DNA of 32,728 nt from Paludibacteraceae bacterium. Lineage in GTDB: Bacteria; Bacteroidota; Bacteroidia; Bacteroidales; Paludibacteraceae. The position numbers and the translations under genes were made by a program. Location: the NCBI GenBank assembly GCA_017542915.1, contig JAFXWI010000074.1:1-32728 (forward strand). Reading direction: 5' to 3'. Below the pieces are notes generated by a model. That model was not told the origin of the DNA. It did no database searches and saw only the letters and a program-made list of their open reading frames with translations. This document shows positions 1 through 8,487 of this stretch, in pieces. Position 1 is the first letter of the stretch. Each line of letters begins with the position of its first letter.

Positions 1-1737
1 AACTGTTCCGGCAAACTGCCGTCCAACAGCGGCACGGTCAATGCGCCTACGTACGCCTACGACCAGCTGAATCCGGCGGACTCCAAGACCTATGTCACCA
101 ACGAGACCTGCGGTGCAGGAGCTACGCTCATCATCAATACGCAAGCTCAGATCGGCTCGTCCTGCGACGGTGGTGACACGCCTACTCCCGATCCGCAAGA
201 CACCACACATGTCGATCCGCCTACTCCGGTGACAGGCGACCTGACGTGGAACTTCTCCACCAGCGATTTTACCGCTCTGACCGGAGAAATCACCTCCACG
301 ACAAGCGTTAATAACCTGACGATCCATGCTACTAGCGATAAGAAAGTGATTATTGCTGAGGGCGCCAAGACCATAGAGGGCATCGCTTTCACCCATGTGC
401 TCAAGACCGGTGGAACGGGTTCTGCGGCAGCTCGCAGTTTGAGCTTTGCGGTAACGGGTCCGTGTACGATAGAGGTGTATCTGGTTAGCGCCAACGCAAC
501 ATCCGAGCGTACGCTCAATATCTATGCCGGCAGTTATAGCGGCACGCCGCTCACGACGTTCACAGCAGCTACTACGGCTTCCAAACAGAGTTATAACTAC
601 ACCGGAGGCGCCACTACCATCTACATGGGCAGCGCTAACAGCGGCATCAATTTCTATGCGATCAACCTCGTTTACAGCGGAGACACGCCGCAACCGGTGG
701 AGACCTATACGCTCAGCTACGATGAGAACGGCGGTTCGGGTACGATGGAGGAGCAGACGGCGGAGGACGGACAGTCCCTGACCATTAAAGCGAATACATT
801 CACAGCTCCTGCGGGATATAGCTTCAAGGAATGGAACGACAACTACAAAGGTTCGGGTACGAAATACAATGCCGGTCAGAGCGTGACGATGCATGCCGAC
901 CTGACGCTCTATGCCGTTTGGTCGCCGAAGAGCTATACCATCACCCTGAACGCCAACGGCGGAACAGGCGGTACGACCAGCGTGCAGGCTGTCTTCGACG
1001 AAGCGATGCCGAACATCACAATCCCGAGCCGTGAGGGCTATACGTTCGTCGGCTATTTCGATGCGCAGAACAAACAGTACTACGATGAGAACGGCAGCAG
1101 TATGAACAGCTGGGTAACGCCTTCCAACACCACCTTGACGGCCCAGTGGCAGGAGAACGGCTCTGTGCCGCCGCAGATCACGGGAGACCTGCATTTCTGG
1201 TTCATCCACGCCGCTGATGCTGCTACGAATAACGTCACCAACGATGCCTCCGTCTTCTCCAACATGGTTTCTTCCAGCAGTTCCAAGGAAGGCAGTATCA
1301 CGATTGATGGTACCAGTTATTCGGTTACTCGCCGTTCGGGTGATCCGTCGGACCGCAAGTTCGGTTCTTTCACCGTTCCGGCAGGCAAGCAGGCCATCTT
1401 CTACTCCCTCGCTATCTCGTCCGGCGGTGCTGACCGTCAGATCGACCTCATCAGCGCTACGGACACCTTTGAACTGAGTGTACCGGGAGGAAGCAGCACG
1501 TACCAGCGTCTGGAGAGCGATCCTCTACCGGCAGGTACCTACTCCATTGAGCGCGCAGCGTCCAGCGGCAATGTACGTATCGCTGTCATCGTGCTCAAGT
1601 TCATCGATGATGATGAGCCTTCCGGTATCGAGAACCCCGCTGCATCAAAGAACGCAGCACGTAAAGTACTGCGTTCCGGTCAGGTGGTTATCTACCGTGA
1701 TGGTAAAGCCTATTCGATCTTAGGTCAGAGTCTTTGA
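1..1737 (+). CDS. Secreted modular protein with two beta-repeat domains and a sorting-like tail (5' partial; possible pectate lyase)
   Basis: The frame is open from the first base, so the start lies outside the window and 578 residues are visible. Residues 1-55 contain Y-A-Y-D and a C-G-A-G-A stretch that resembles the end of a PL1-type pectate lyase catalytic domain; this is a weak guess. A T-P-D-P-Q type linker follows, then a beta-sandwich module (about 77-228), two Listeria-Bacteroides (Flg_new, InlB B-type) repeats (about 233-308 and 309-387, each with a D/N-x-N-G-G core and a Y/W-G-Y or F-x-x-W hallmark), and a second beta-sandwich module (about 390-540). It ends S-G-I-E-N-P followed by the shared tail (K-V-L-R-S-G-Q ... 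Y-S-I-L-G-Q). The GTG at 229 is internal, not a start. The last 13 bases overlap the convergent nuclease gene. I am sure of the gene and tail, and unsure of the enzymatic role. Confidence 0.85.
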   Translation, partial: NCSGKLPSNSGTVNAPTYAYDQLNPADSKTYVTNETCGAGATLIINTQAQIGSSCDGGDTPTPDPQDTTHVDPPTPVTGDLTWNFSTSDFTALTGEITSTTSVNNLTIHATSDKKVIIAEGAKTIEGIAFTHVLKTGGTGSAAARSLSFAVTGPCTIEVYLVSANATSERTLNIYAGSYSGTPLTTFTAATTASKQSYNYTGGATTIYMGSANSGINFYAINLVYSGDTPQPVETYTLSYDENGGSGTMEEQTAEDGQSLTIKANTFTAPAGYSFKEWNDNYKGSGTKYNAGQSVTMHADLTLYAVWSPKSYTITLNANGGTGGTTSVQAVFDEAMPNITIPSREGYTFVGYFDAQNKQYYDENGSSMNSWVTPSNTTLTAQWQENGSVPPQITGDLHFWFIHAADAATNNVTNDASVFSNMVSSSSSKEGSITIDGTSYSVTRRSGDPSDRKFGSFTVPAGKQAIFYSLAISSGGADRQIDLISATDTFELSVPGGSSTYQRLESDPLPAGTYSIERAASSGNVRIAVIVLKFIDDDEPSGIENPAASKNAARKVLRSGQVVIYRDGKAYSILGQSL

Positions 1738-1739
1738 CC
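1723..1739. other. Hairpin shared by the overlapping 3' ends of two convergent genes
   Basis: GGTCAGAGTCTTTGACC can fold as GGTCAGA/TCTTTGACC (seven pairs including one G-T) with a three-base loop. On the + strand it encodes G-Q-S-L-stop, and on the - strand G-Q-R-L-stop. It is the only inverted repeat at this convergent junction. There is no T tract, so a terminator role is uncertain. Confidence 0.5.
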
Positions 1740-3266
1740 CGTGACCGTGTATTCGACTCCGCTGCGGATGATGATGAGTTGTCCGTGGCGGAGTATTTTT
1801 TGTGCGCTCGGCTCAGCCTGTACACTCTCCACTGCCGACTCACCGCTCTTCTCGCAAACGGTATTGACCGTCAGATCTTTGATCTCCCATGACGGAGCAT
1901 TGCTCTCTCCGATGGTATAATAGAAAGCGAAATGAACATTGTTGCGATGCATGAACTGAGCTGGGATAGCAATGCTGTTGCTCTTCCACTCAAAGTTTTT
2001 GGACGTGCCCCAAAGCGGAATCTGCAGTTGAGTCCATGTAGCAGCAGCTACGTCACCGGTGTAGTCATCGCTGATGAGCAGCTGACACTGGGAAGGCCAA
2101 TCGGTCGAGGTGCCATAACCGACCGCATGCTGGAAAGCGATCGTACCGCTCTTCTGGTCGGTGAAATCAAAAGCCGGAGAAATCAGATAATCCTCGTTGG
2201 CGCCTTTGTTATAGCCGTTCATGTTCGCGCAGGAATAGGATGAGTTCCAATACCAAGCAGCAGAACCGACCTGATCAACAGGTGTGAACTGTCCTAAGCC
2301 TTCGCTGAAACTCTCGGAGAAACGGATCGGTGTGCAGTCCTGTTCGGGCAGTTCGCCACCAAGGTTCAGTCCTACCATATAGGGGTCATGGTCGGAATAG
2401 CGGGTTGCGGAGTTGTTTCCACCGCCACAAGAAGTATTAATATGCCAAACGGCAGCACCGGTGATCTGCTCTGCCATCGATGCATTAGCAAACGTGTGGT
2501 CAATCAGCTCTCCGCTGCCCCGATAGCAGTACGAATACGCATAGGAATCGAAGCTAAGAAGCTGCTCCTCGTAGTTGTTATTGATAAGGATCTGCATCGC
2601 CTCTTCATCCATCTCCGCGTTCAGATCACCCATGATCAGAATATCCGGATCTTTGACCTTGGAGGACGTATTAAGTCCGTTGATGAGCCAGTTGGCGTTG
2701 TCCACACGTTTGGCTTGAGAAGTAGCATCTGACATGGCTTTGAAATGGTTCATCGAGAGGGTGAACCGTTCTCCGGTTGCCAACTCTTCCCATGCCTGTA
2801 TGCGCATCGTGTTGCGGTAATAAGCCACATTCGTAGCCGCATAATTGGAGCCATACGGTTTCACTTTCTCCGTACGATAGATAAAACCGGACTTGATGGC
2901 ATTGTCATAGGAATCGGTCTCCTCGTAGATGCCGTCGCTCACAGCCGCATAAGCACCCTCACCCATACGGGTATTGAGCGCATCCACCAGATACTCCAAG
3001 GTGATCGGCTTGGCTTCCACCTCGCAGAAAGCGAAGATATCGGCATCGGAGGCAATGACCATGTCGGCGATACGCTGTGTTTTCTCGATCAGACCTGCCT
3101 CGTCATCGTAAGACGGACGGCTCGATTCGGAGTAGTTATAATAATAGTTGAGCAGGTTGTTTCCCACCACACGAATACGTCCGTTTCCCACATCCGGAAC
3201 GGGAGTAGCTGCCCACACCACCATCGTGATTACTGTCAGCAAAAAAGTCAGAATATGCTTTCTCAT
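1725..3266 (-). CDS. Secreted endonuclease/exonuclease/phosphatase-family protein with C-terminal adhesin-like module
   Basis: 513 residues. Residues 1-20 form a signal peptide (M-R-K-H then a hydrophobic run ending V-W-A-A). Residues 30-300 are an EEP (DNase I-like) domain with the expected metal and catalytic residues: C-E-V-E (E82), N-H-F-K (H174), G-D-L-N-A-E (D214, N216), I-D-H (H257) and S-D-H-D-P (D292, H293). The family hydrolyses phosphodiester or phosphomonoester bonds; the substrate cannot be read here, and an extracellular nuclease is the natural guess. Residues about 312-470 look like a choice-of-anchor J or cleaved-adhesin beta module (S-E-S-F-S-E-G-L-G start, D-Y-L-I-S-P-A-F-D-F). 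The C terminus is the shared tail (K-I-L-R-H-G-Q ... Y-T-V-T-G-Q-R-L). The gene is divergent from htpG, has its own promoter at 3292-3322, and overlaps the upstream-listed gene tail to tail. Confidence 0.88.
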   Translation of the reverse strand: MRKHILTFLLTVITMVVWAATPVPDVGNGRIRVVGNNLLNYYYNYSESSRPSYDDEAGLIEKTQRIADMVIASDADIFAFCEVEAKPITLEYLVDALNTRMGEGAYAAVSDGIYEETDSYDNAIKSGFIYRTEKVKPYGSNYAATNVAYYRNTMRIQAWEELATGERFTLSMNHFKAMSDATSQAKRVDNANWLINGLNTSSKVKDPDILIMGDLNAEMDEEAMQILINNNYEEQLLSFDSYAYSYCYRGSGELIDHTFANASMAEQITGAAVWHINTSCGGGNNSATRYSDHDPYMVGLNLGGELPEQDCTPIRFSESFSEGLGQFTPVDQVGSAAWYWNSSYSCANMNGYNKGANEDYLISPAFDFTDQKSGTIAFQHAVGYGTSTDWPSQCQLLISDDYTGDVAAATWTQLQIPLWGTSKNFEWKSNSIAIPAQFMHRNNVHFAFYYTIGESNAPSWEIKDLTVNTVCEKSGESAVESVQAEPSAQKILRHGQLIIIRSGVEYTVTGQRL

Positions 3267-3291
3267 GGTTTCAAAAAATTAAAATTGGCTG

Positions 3292-3322
3292 CAAAGGTAC
3301 GACTTTTTTTGCATATATGCAA
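3292..3322 (-). promoter_or_regulatory. Bacteroides-type promoter for the EEP nuclease gene
   Basis: Read on the minus strand, TTG (3322-3320) is followed by 20 bases and TACCTTTG (3299-3292), the -33/-7 form of Bacteroidota. The -33 element lies inside the palindrome TTGCATATATGCAA (3309-3322). Almost the same 39 bases occur before the amylase at 32080. Confidence 0.75.
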
Positions 3323-3390
3323 GAAAAGAATTAAAAATTAACAAAAAATGCTCGAGGTGAGCGAATTTTCTGCGTTTGAGCCCAAGGGGA

Positions 3391-3421
3391 CTGCCAATTT
3401 GTCAGTTGGACGGAATTGGCA
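3391..3421 (+). promoter_or_regulatory. Candidate operator or enhancer site upstream of htpG
   Basis: CTGCCAATTTGTCAG (3391-3405) is a near palindrome of the form CTGnCAAnTTGnCAG. TGCCAATT (3392-3399) also pairs with AATTGGCA (3414-3421), whose right arm runs into the -24 box of the putative promoter. Placement just upstream of that promoter suggests a regulatory site; the binding protein is unknown. Confidence 0.4.
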
Positions 3422-3432
3422 CGGAAATTGAA
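3417..3432 (+). promoter_or_regulatory. Putative sigma-54 (-24/-12) promoter for htpG
   Basis: TGGCACG, four bases, then TTGAA matches the RpoN consensus TGGCACG-N4-TTGCW with exact spacing (ten bases between the GG and the -12 G). The only deviation is GA instead of GC at -12. No TAnnTTTG element was seen between here and the start codon. The predicted start of transcription falls near 3442, where an inverted repeat GTGACTACGTCAC (3442-3454) begins. Confidence 0.5.
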
Positions 3433-3488
3433 GATAAAAGGGTGACTACGTCACGTTAAATTGTTAAATCGTTAATATATATTATACT

Positions 3489-5426
3489 ATGAGTAAAGGT
3501 AATATTGGGGTGACAAGTGATAACATATTCCCCGTCATTAAGAAATTTTTGTATTCCGACCACGAGATTTTTCTTCGTGAGTTGATTTCCAACGCTGTAG
3601 ATGCTACGACCAAGCTGAAAGTGATCAGCAGACAGCCGGGAGTAGCAAGTATGCCGATGGACGATCTACGCGTGCGCGTTTCCATAGATAAAAAGAAGAA
3701 GACTTTGACGGTCTCCGATCATGGTATCGGAATGACTGCAGAAGAGGTGGATAAATATATCAACCAGATTGCATTCAGCGGTGCCGAGGAGTTCCTGAAC
3801 CAATACAAAGACAAAGCCGAAGCGATCATTGGTCATTTCGGTCTCGGTTTCTACTCAGCGTTCATGGTATCGAAGAAAGTTGAAATCTTCTCGCTCAGCT
3901 ATCAAGAGAACGCGAAAGCCGTTCATTGGAGCTGCGAAGGCAATCCGGAGTACACCATGGAGGAGACGATCAAAGCCGAACGCGGTACGGATATCGTGCT
4001 GCATATAGACGATGAGTTTTCGCAGTACCTCGAGGACGCTACCATCGAAGGACTGCTTAAGAAATACTGTAAGTTCCTGCCCGTAGAGATCGCTTTCGGT
4101 AAGAAGAAAGAGTGGAAAGACGGCAAAGAGGTGGAGTTGGACGAAGAGAACATCATCAACGATACCAACCCTGCTTGGACCCGCAAGCCGAGTGAGCTGA
4201 AGGACGAGGATTACGATAAGTTCTATCACGAGCTTTACCCGATGAAGATGGACGAACCGCTGTTCCATATTCACCTGAACGTGGACTATCCGTTCAACCT
4301 GACAGGTATCCTGTATTTCCCGAAGATCAAGAGCAATCTGGATGTTCACCGCAATAAGATCCAACTCTACTGCAATCAGGTCTATGTGACGGACGAGGTG
4401 GAGAATATCGTACCGGAATATCTGACCTTGCTGCACGGTGTGATTGACAGTCCGGATATTCCTCTGAACGTCAGCCGAAGCTACCTGCAGAGCGACAATA
4501 ACGTCAAGAAAATCAGCGGATACATCACCAAGAAAGTGGCTGACAAGCTGTCAGAGTTGTACAAAGCCGACAAGGATGATTTTGCCAAGAAATGGGACGA
4601 CATCAAGATGTTCATCCAGTTTGGTATGTTGACCGACGAGAAGTTCTACGAGAAAGCTACCGGTTTTGCACTCTACAAGAACCTTGATGGCAAGTACGCC
4701 ACCTTGGACGAGTACATGGACCAAGTGCGTGAGAATCAGGTAGATAAGGACGGAAATATGGTACTGCTGTACACCAATGATCCGGACGCTCATTATACCT
4801 ATATCGAGCGTGCGAAAGCGAAGGGTTACGACGTGCTGCTGATGGACGGCGAGTTGGACGTTCATTGCATGAGTCAAGCCGAGCAGAAACACGAGAAACT
4901 GCGTTTCGTACGTATCGACAGCGACACGATCGAGAACCTGATCCGGAAAGAGGAGACAGCCAAAGATAACTACTCCGACGAGCAGAAAGAAGGCCTGCGG
5001 AAGGCGTTTGAAGGACAGCTGCCGAGTGATGCCGACAAACTGCGTTACACCGTAACCTGCGAAGCAGCCGCAGCAGATGCACTACCGGTCTTTCTGACTC
5101 AGAACGAGTTCATGCGCCGTATGAAAGAGATGAGCGCGCATCAGCAAGGAATGAATTTCTACGGCAACCTGCCGGACAGCTATAACCTCGTGCTGAATAC
5201 GAACCATCCGCTTATCCAAGAGTTGGTGGGTAAAGAAACTTCCGAACAAGTGAATGAAGAAGTCGAGAAAGACGGCAAGAAAGAGACCGTAGTAAAGACG
5301 GTTTGCAAGTTGGAAGGCGAGGACGAGAAGATCAAGCAGCTGATAGATATCGCACTGTTGGCTTCCGGTCAGCTGAAAGGCGAAGCTTTGGCGAAGTTCG
5401 TGAATAGATCAGTGGAACTGCTCTAA
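3489..5426 (+). CDS. htpG: Molecular chaperone HtpG (bacterial Hsp90)
   Basis: 645 residues, close to the usual Hsp90 length in this group. It is a cytosolic ATP-dependent dimeric chaperone. The N-terminal GHKL ATPase shows the Bergerat-fold signatures: F-L-R-E-L-I-S-N-A-V-D-A (28-39), D-H-G-I-G-M-T (77-83), G-H-F-G-L-G-F (115-121) and R-G-T-D-I. The middle domain has N-L-T-G-I-L-Y-F-P-K and the highly conserved block from V-Y-V-T-D to N-V-S-R-S-Y-L-Q. The C-terminal dimerisation domain follows. The start ATG gives the usual M-x-K-G-N-I-G-V-T opening. The gene stands alone: the nuclease gene is divergent, a terminator follows at 5460-5491, and a sigma-54-like promoter with flanking inverted repeats precedes it, suggesting stress control (inference). 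Confidence 0.98.
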   Translation: MSKGNIGVTSDNIFPVIKKFLYSDHEIFLRELISNAVDATTKLKVISRQPGVASMPMDDLRVRVSIDKKKKTLTVSDHGIGMTAEEVDKYINQIAFSGAEEFLNQYKDKAEAIIGHFGLGFYSAFMVSKKVEIFSLSYQENAKAVHWSCEGNPEYTMEETIKAERGTDIVLHIDDEFSQYLEDATIEGLLKKYCKFLPVEIAFGKKKEWKDGKEVELDEENIINDTNPAWTRKPSELKDEDYDKFYHELYPMKMDEPLFHIHLNVDYPFNLTGILYFPKIKSNLDVHRNKIQLYCNQVYVTDEVENIVPEYLTLLHGVIDSPDIPLNVSRSYLQSDNNVKKISGYITKKVADKLSELYKADKDDFAKKWDDIKMFIQFGMLTDEKFYEKATGFALYKNLDGKYATLDEYMDQVRENQVDKDGNMVLLYTNDPDAHYTYIERAKAKGYDVLLMDGELDVHCMSQAEQKHEKLRFVRIDSDTIENLIRKEETAKDNYSDEQKEGLRKAFEGQLPSDADKLRYTVTCEAAAADALPVFLTQNEFMRRMKEMSAHQQGMNFYGNLPDSYNLVLNTNHPLIQELVGKETSEQVNEEVEKDGKKETVVKTVCKLEGEDEKIKQLIDIALLASGQLKGEALAKFVNRSVELL

Positions 5427-5459
5427 AAGTTGAGTGTTTAGAGTTTATAGTTTAGAGAG

Positions 5460-5491
5460 AAGTGTGTCATAGGAAGTGGCACACTTTTTTT
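5460..5491 (+). terminator. Intrinsic terminator of htpG
   Basis: A stem AAGTGTGTC/GGCACACTT (nine pairs, one G-T wobble, loop 5469-5477) is followed at once by seven T bases (5485-5491). Confidence 0.85.
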
Positions 5492-5534
5492 AATTTTTTA
5501 TGCAAATAGTAGGGGCATTTTTATTCAAAATAGT

Positions 5535-5593
5535 ATACGATTATTAAGATTTTAAGTAAAAATTGAAAAAATTGAGCATTTTTTCTTAATAAT
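5535..5593 (+). promoter_or_regulatory. Candidate regulator-binding region upstream of the TonB receptor operon
   Basis: ATACGATTATTAAGA (5535-5549) is repeated exactly at 12968-12982 before the adhesin gene. Within this region ATTATTAAGA (5540-5549) has a perfect inverted copy TCTTAATAAT (5584-5593), with centres 44 bases apart, roughly four helical turns. The pair ends six bases before the -33 element at 5599. An activator site is inferred. Confidence 0.45.
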
Positions 5594-5598
5594 AGGTA

Positions 5599-5629
5599 TT
5601 GGGTGTATCCCAAAAAAGCAGTACCTTTG
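5599..5629 (+). promoter_or_regulatory. Bacteroides-type promoter for the TonB receptor operon
   Basis: TTG (5599-5601), 20 bases, TACCTTTG (5622-5629), followed by CACCC. The -33 part lies in an inverted repeat TTGGG-tgtat-CCCAA (5599-5613). The predicted leader is about 40 bases and includes ACGTTTAACGT (5653-5663), another short palindrome. Confidence 0.75.
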
Positions 5630-5676
5630 CACCCGATTTTGAAATGATGTATTACGTTTAACGTACAAAAAAGAAA

Positions 5677-8469
5677 ATGCAAAATTATTTTAGACAAACA
5701 GTCACTGTTTTTTTTGTGGCGCTTTTGTGCCCATTGTTTGCACAAAAGAAAGGATCCACAATGACCGAAGTATCGGGTATTGTAACCGATTTCCAGACGC
5801 GTGAGCCTCTGATCGGTGTAACTATTTACGACGTTAACAATCCTACCGTAGGTACCGTAACGGACATAGACGGTCGGTATTCGATTACGCTGGACACGAA
5901 AAAAGCTGTTCAGCTTAGTTTTTCGTATGTGGGATATGACACAGAGACGTACCTTGTGACGTCCGTGCTGACGAAATTGGATGTTCCTCTGCTGCCTCAT
6001 AACGAGAAATTGGACGAGGTGGTGGTTACCGCCGGTCGTTTTGAGCAACGTAAGACGGACGTAACGGTCTCGATGGAGGTGATCAAGCCGGAGATGCTGC
6101 GTAGTCAGGCTCCGACGGATTTGTCGGCTACCTTGCAGACCCTGCCGGGTGTGGAGATCATCGACAAGCAGCCGAGTATCCGTGGCGGTGGAGGATGGAC
6201 GTACAGCGTAGGTAGCCGCTGTCAGGTGCTGATGGACGAGATGACAATTCTGAACCCCAAGACCGGTGAGATCAACTGGAACAACGTGCCGTTGGAGAAC
6301 GTAGCGCAGGTAGAGGTGATCAAAGGTGCCTCGTCGGTGCTGTACGGTTCATCGGCGCTGAACGGTGTGATCAACGTTCGTACACAGCGTCCGGGTCTGA
6401 AGCCGGAGACGAAAGTGAGCGGTTATGTAGGTATTTACGACAACTACAAGAACTATAAATACACGGGTGCGCGCCTTCCTCTTTATTACGGAGCAGAGGC
6501 TTCTCACTCCCGTCGTATCGGTAATTTTGACGTATCGGCTGCTATCAGCGGATTCAAAGATGAGGGTTATCGTAAGCAGAGCTTCAACGACCGTGTTCGT
6601 CTGGGCGGCAACATGACCTACCATGTACCTATGCCGGAAGGTAAATACATGACCGTAGGCGCCAATATGAACTATGTAGCTAACCAATACGGAGATTTCT
6701 TCATCTGGCGCAGCCCGAAGGATCCGCTTCATCCGTCTCCGCTGACGAACATGGGTCGTAAGGAGCATAACTTCAACATCGACCCCTTCCTCAACTACGA
6801 TGACACCGACAAAGGTATCTCGCATAAGCTGCGTACCCGTTTCTATGTAACGTCGGACAACCTGACAACGCCCTCTGAGCGTATGAGCACCGAGGACCTC
6901 GCTAAATGGGCTGCCACGAGCTTTGATTTAGGCAAGATCGCAGGGTACGCAGAGAGTGCCAAAGGATGGATGGATAAGGGCTACGATATTACCAACGCAT
7001 TGCTTCTTACCTTCCAAGATATAGCTATTCCGATCATGAATGATTTGCAGGATGAGAACTGGGTAGGTCTTATCCAGCACGGAGTAGGCTTTGTACAAAA
7101 CGATTTGGGTTATACCGGCACGATTGCTGAGCTGCAAGATGCAGCCGCTTATGCGATGTCGCTGGTGGCGGACAACAACCCTACCCGTCCTGAGATGACC
7201 TATAACGGCTATGTCGATTATCAGTTCTCCAAGTCTTGGAAATCAGGCGTACGTCTGACGACCGGTATCAACTGGAGTCACATCACCAATACCGCTAATA
7301 TCACCGGTACGCACCAGACGGATAACCTTGCGGCTTATCTGCAGTACGATCATCGTATCGTCAATCGTCTGTCGCTGAGTGCGGGCGTACGTTTTGAGTA
7401 CTACCGTATGGATAATGATTTCAAGGAGGCAAATATCAAGATCGGCAACTGGCTCTGCCCGGTACGTCCTGTTGTTCGCGCAGGTCTGAACTGGGAGATC
7501 TACAAAGCCGGATTCCTCCGTGCAAGCTTCGGTCAGGGTTATCGCAACCCGTCCATCACGGAGAAATTTGCTCGTAAGGACATTGGTGGCGTAGGTGTTT
7601 ATCCGAATCATAACATCAAGCCGGAGAGAGGATACAATGCCGAATTGGGTTATATGCAGCTCTATAAGTTCGGTCCGATCACCGGTATGCTCGATATAGC
7701 CGGATTCTACACGGAGTACCGCGATATGATTGAGTATCAGTTCGGTCTGTTCCGCAACTCGGATTTCACGATGATCAACTCCATCAACGATGTGATTGAT
7801 GAAGGCAAGCAGATGATTGAGAATATCAAGCAGACCAAGTCTCTGAATAACGCCGGTATCGGTATCGGTGCGCAGTTCGTGAACGTAGGTCATGCGCGTA
7901 TCTACGGTGCCGAAGTCAGCACAAACGGTAAAGTGGACATCAACAAAGATATGAACCTGATGTACACCATCGGTTATACCTTCACCGAGCCGGAAGATCT
8001 GGACAACAAGCAACGTATCGAGGAAGAGAAGACCTACACCGATCCGCTGCAGATGAAGAACAAATCCAATGACTCCAAGTACCTCAAATACCGCAACAAA
8101 CACTCGTTCAAAGCTACGATTGACTATAACTACAAGTGGTTGTCGCTGGGTGTGAACATGATGTATAGGAGTAAGATGTTAGCGGTGGACTACCTGATGG
8201 TGGACGAGCGTGAGAAAGCAGAGCCGGATCTGATGGATTATGCCCGTAAGTTCATCTTCGGTTACGAAGACGGTGTGTCGCTGCATGACTACTGGATGGA
8301 TCATAACAAAGGCACCTTCACGATGGATCTGCGTGCTACCGTACGATTCAAGGAGTACGCTGAGGTGCAGTTCCTCGTCAATAACTTGCTCAACACGGAG
8401 TATAGCTTCCGCCCGATGGCTTTGGCTGCTCCCCGTACGTTCGTTTGCCGACTGAATCTGAAGTTCTAA
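5677..8469 (+). CDS. TonB-dependent outer-membrane receptor with carboxypeptidase-regulatory-like domain
   Basis: 930 residues. A signal peptide (1-22, ending L-F-A before Q-K-K) is followed by a CarboxypepD_reg-like domain (about 31-110: V-S-G-I-V-T-D-F-Q-T-R-E-P-L-I-G-V-T, ending near S-Y-V-G-Y-D). A plug domain (about 112-232) shows L-D-E-V-V-V-T-A-G-R, L-Q-T-L-P-G-V-E-I, S-I-R-G-G-G and V-E-V-I-K-G-A-S-S-V-L-Y-G-S-S-A-L-N-G-V-I-N-V. The rest is a 22-strand-type barrel ending in aromatic-rich K-F. Such receptors import ligands across the outer membrane using TonB energy. No SusD gene is adjacent and the length is below most SusC proteins, so it looks like a siderophore, heme or cofactor-type receptor rather than a SusC; the ligand is not identifiable. 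It is the first gene of an operon, 18 bases before the next gene. Confidence 0.95.
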   Translation: MQNYFRQTVTVFFVALLCPLFAQKKGSTMTEVSGIVTDFQTREPLIGVTIYDVNNPTVGTVTDIDGRYSITLDTKKAVQLSFSYVGYDTETYLVTSVLTKLDVPLLPHNEKLDEVVVTAGRFEQRKTDVTVSMEVIKPEMLRSQAPTDLSATLQTLPGVEIIDKQPSIRGGGGWTYSVGSRCQVLMDEMTILNPKTGEINWNNVPLENVAQVEVIKGASSVLYGSSALNGVINVRTQRPGLKPETKVSGYVGIYDNYKNYKYTGARLPLYYGAEASHSRRIGNFDVSAAISGFKDEGYRKQSFNDRVRLGGNMTYHVPMPEGKYMTVGANMNYVANQYGDFFIWRSPKDPLHPSPLTNMGRKEHNFNIDPFLNYDDTDKGISHKLRTRFYVTSDNLTTPSERMSTEDLAKWAATSFDLGKIAGYAESAKGWMDKGYDITNALLLTFQDIAIPIMNDLQDENWVGLIQHGVGFVQNDLGYTGTIAELQDAAAYAMSLVADNNPTRPEMTYNGYVDYQFSKSWKSGVRLTTGINWSHITNTANITGTHQTDNLAAYLQYDHRIVNRLSLSAGVRFEYYRMDNDFKEANIKIGNWLCPVRPVVRAGLNWEIYKAGFLRASFGQGYRNPSITEKFARKDIGGVGVYPNHNIKPERGYNAELGYMQLYKFGPITGMLDIAGFYTEYRDMIEYQFGLFRNSDFTMINSINDVIDEGKQMIENIKQTKSLNNAGIGIGAQFVNVGHARIYGAEVSTNGKVDINKDMNLMYTIGYTFTEPEDLDNKQRIEEEKTYTDPLQMKNKSNDSKYLKYRNKHSFKATIDYNYKWLSLGVNMMYRSKMLAVDYLMVDEREKAEPDLMDYARKFIFGYEDGVSLHDYWMDHNKGTFTMDLRATVRFKEYAEVQFLVNNLLNTEYSFRPMALAAPRTFVCRLNLKF

Positions 8470-8487
8470 ATTGAAAATTATAGGCTT

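Noticed and set aside
229..231. GTG as the start of the first gene
   Set aside because: The same frame is open back to base 1 with compositionally similar coding sequence and a repeat-linker, so the gene is truncated by the window edge.
5677..8469. SusC assignment of the TonB-dependent receptor
   Set aside because: No SusD-like gene is adjacent, the protein is shorter than most SusC proteins, and the following genes are Calycin-PCMD proteins.
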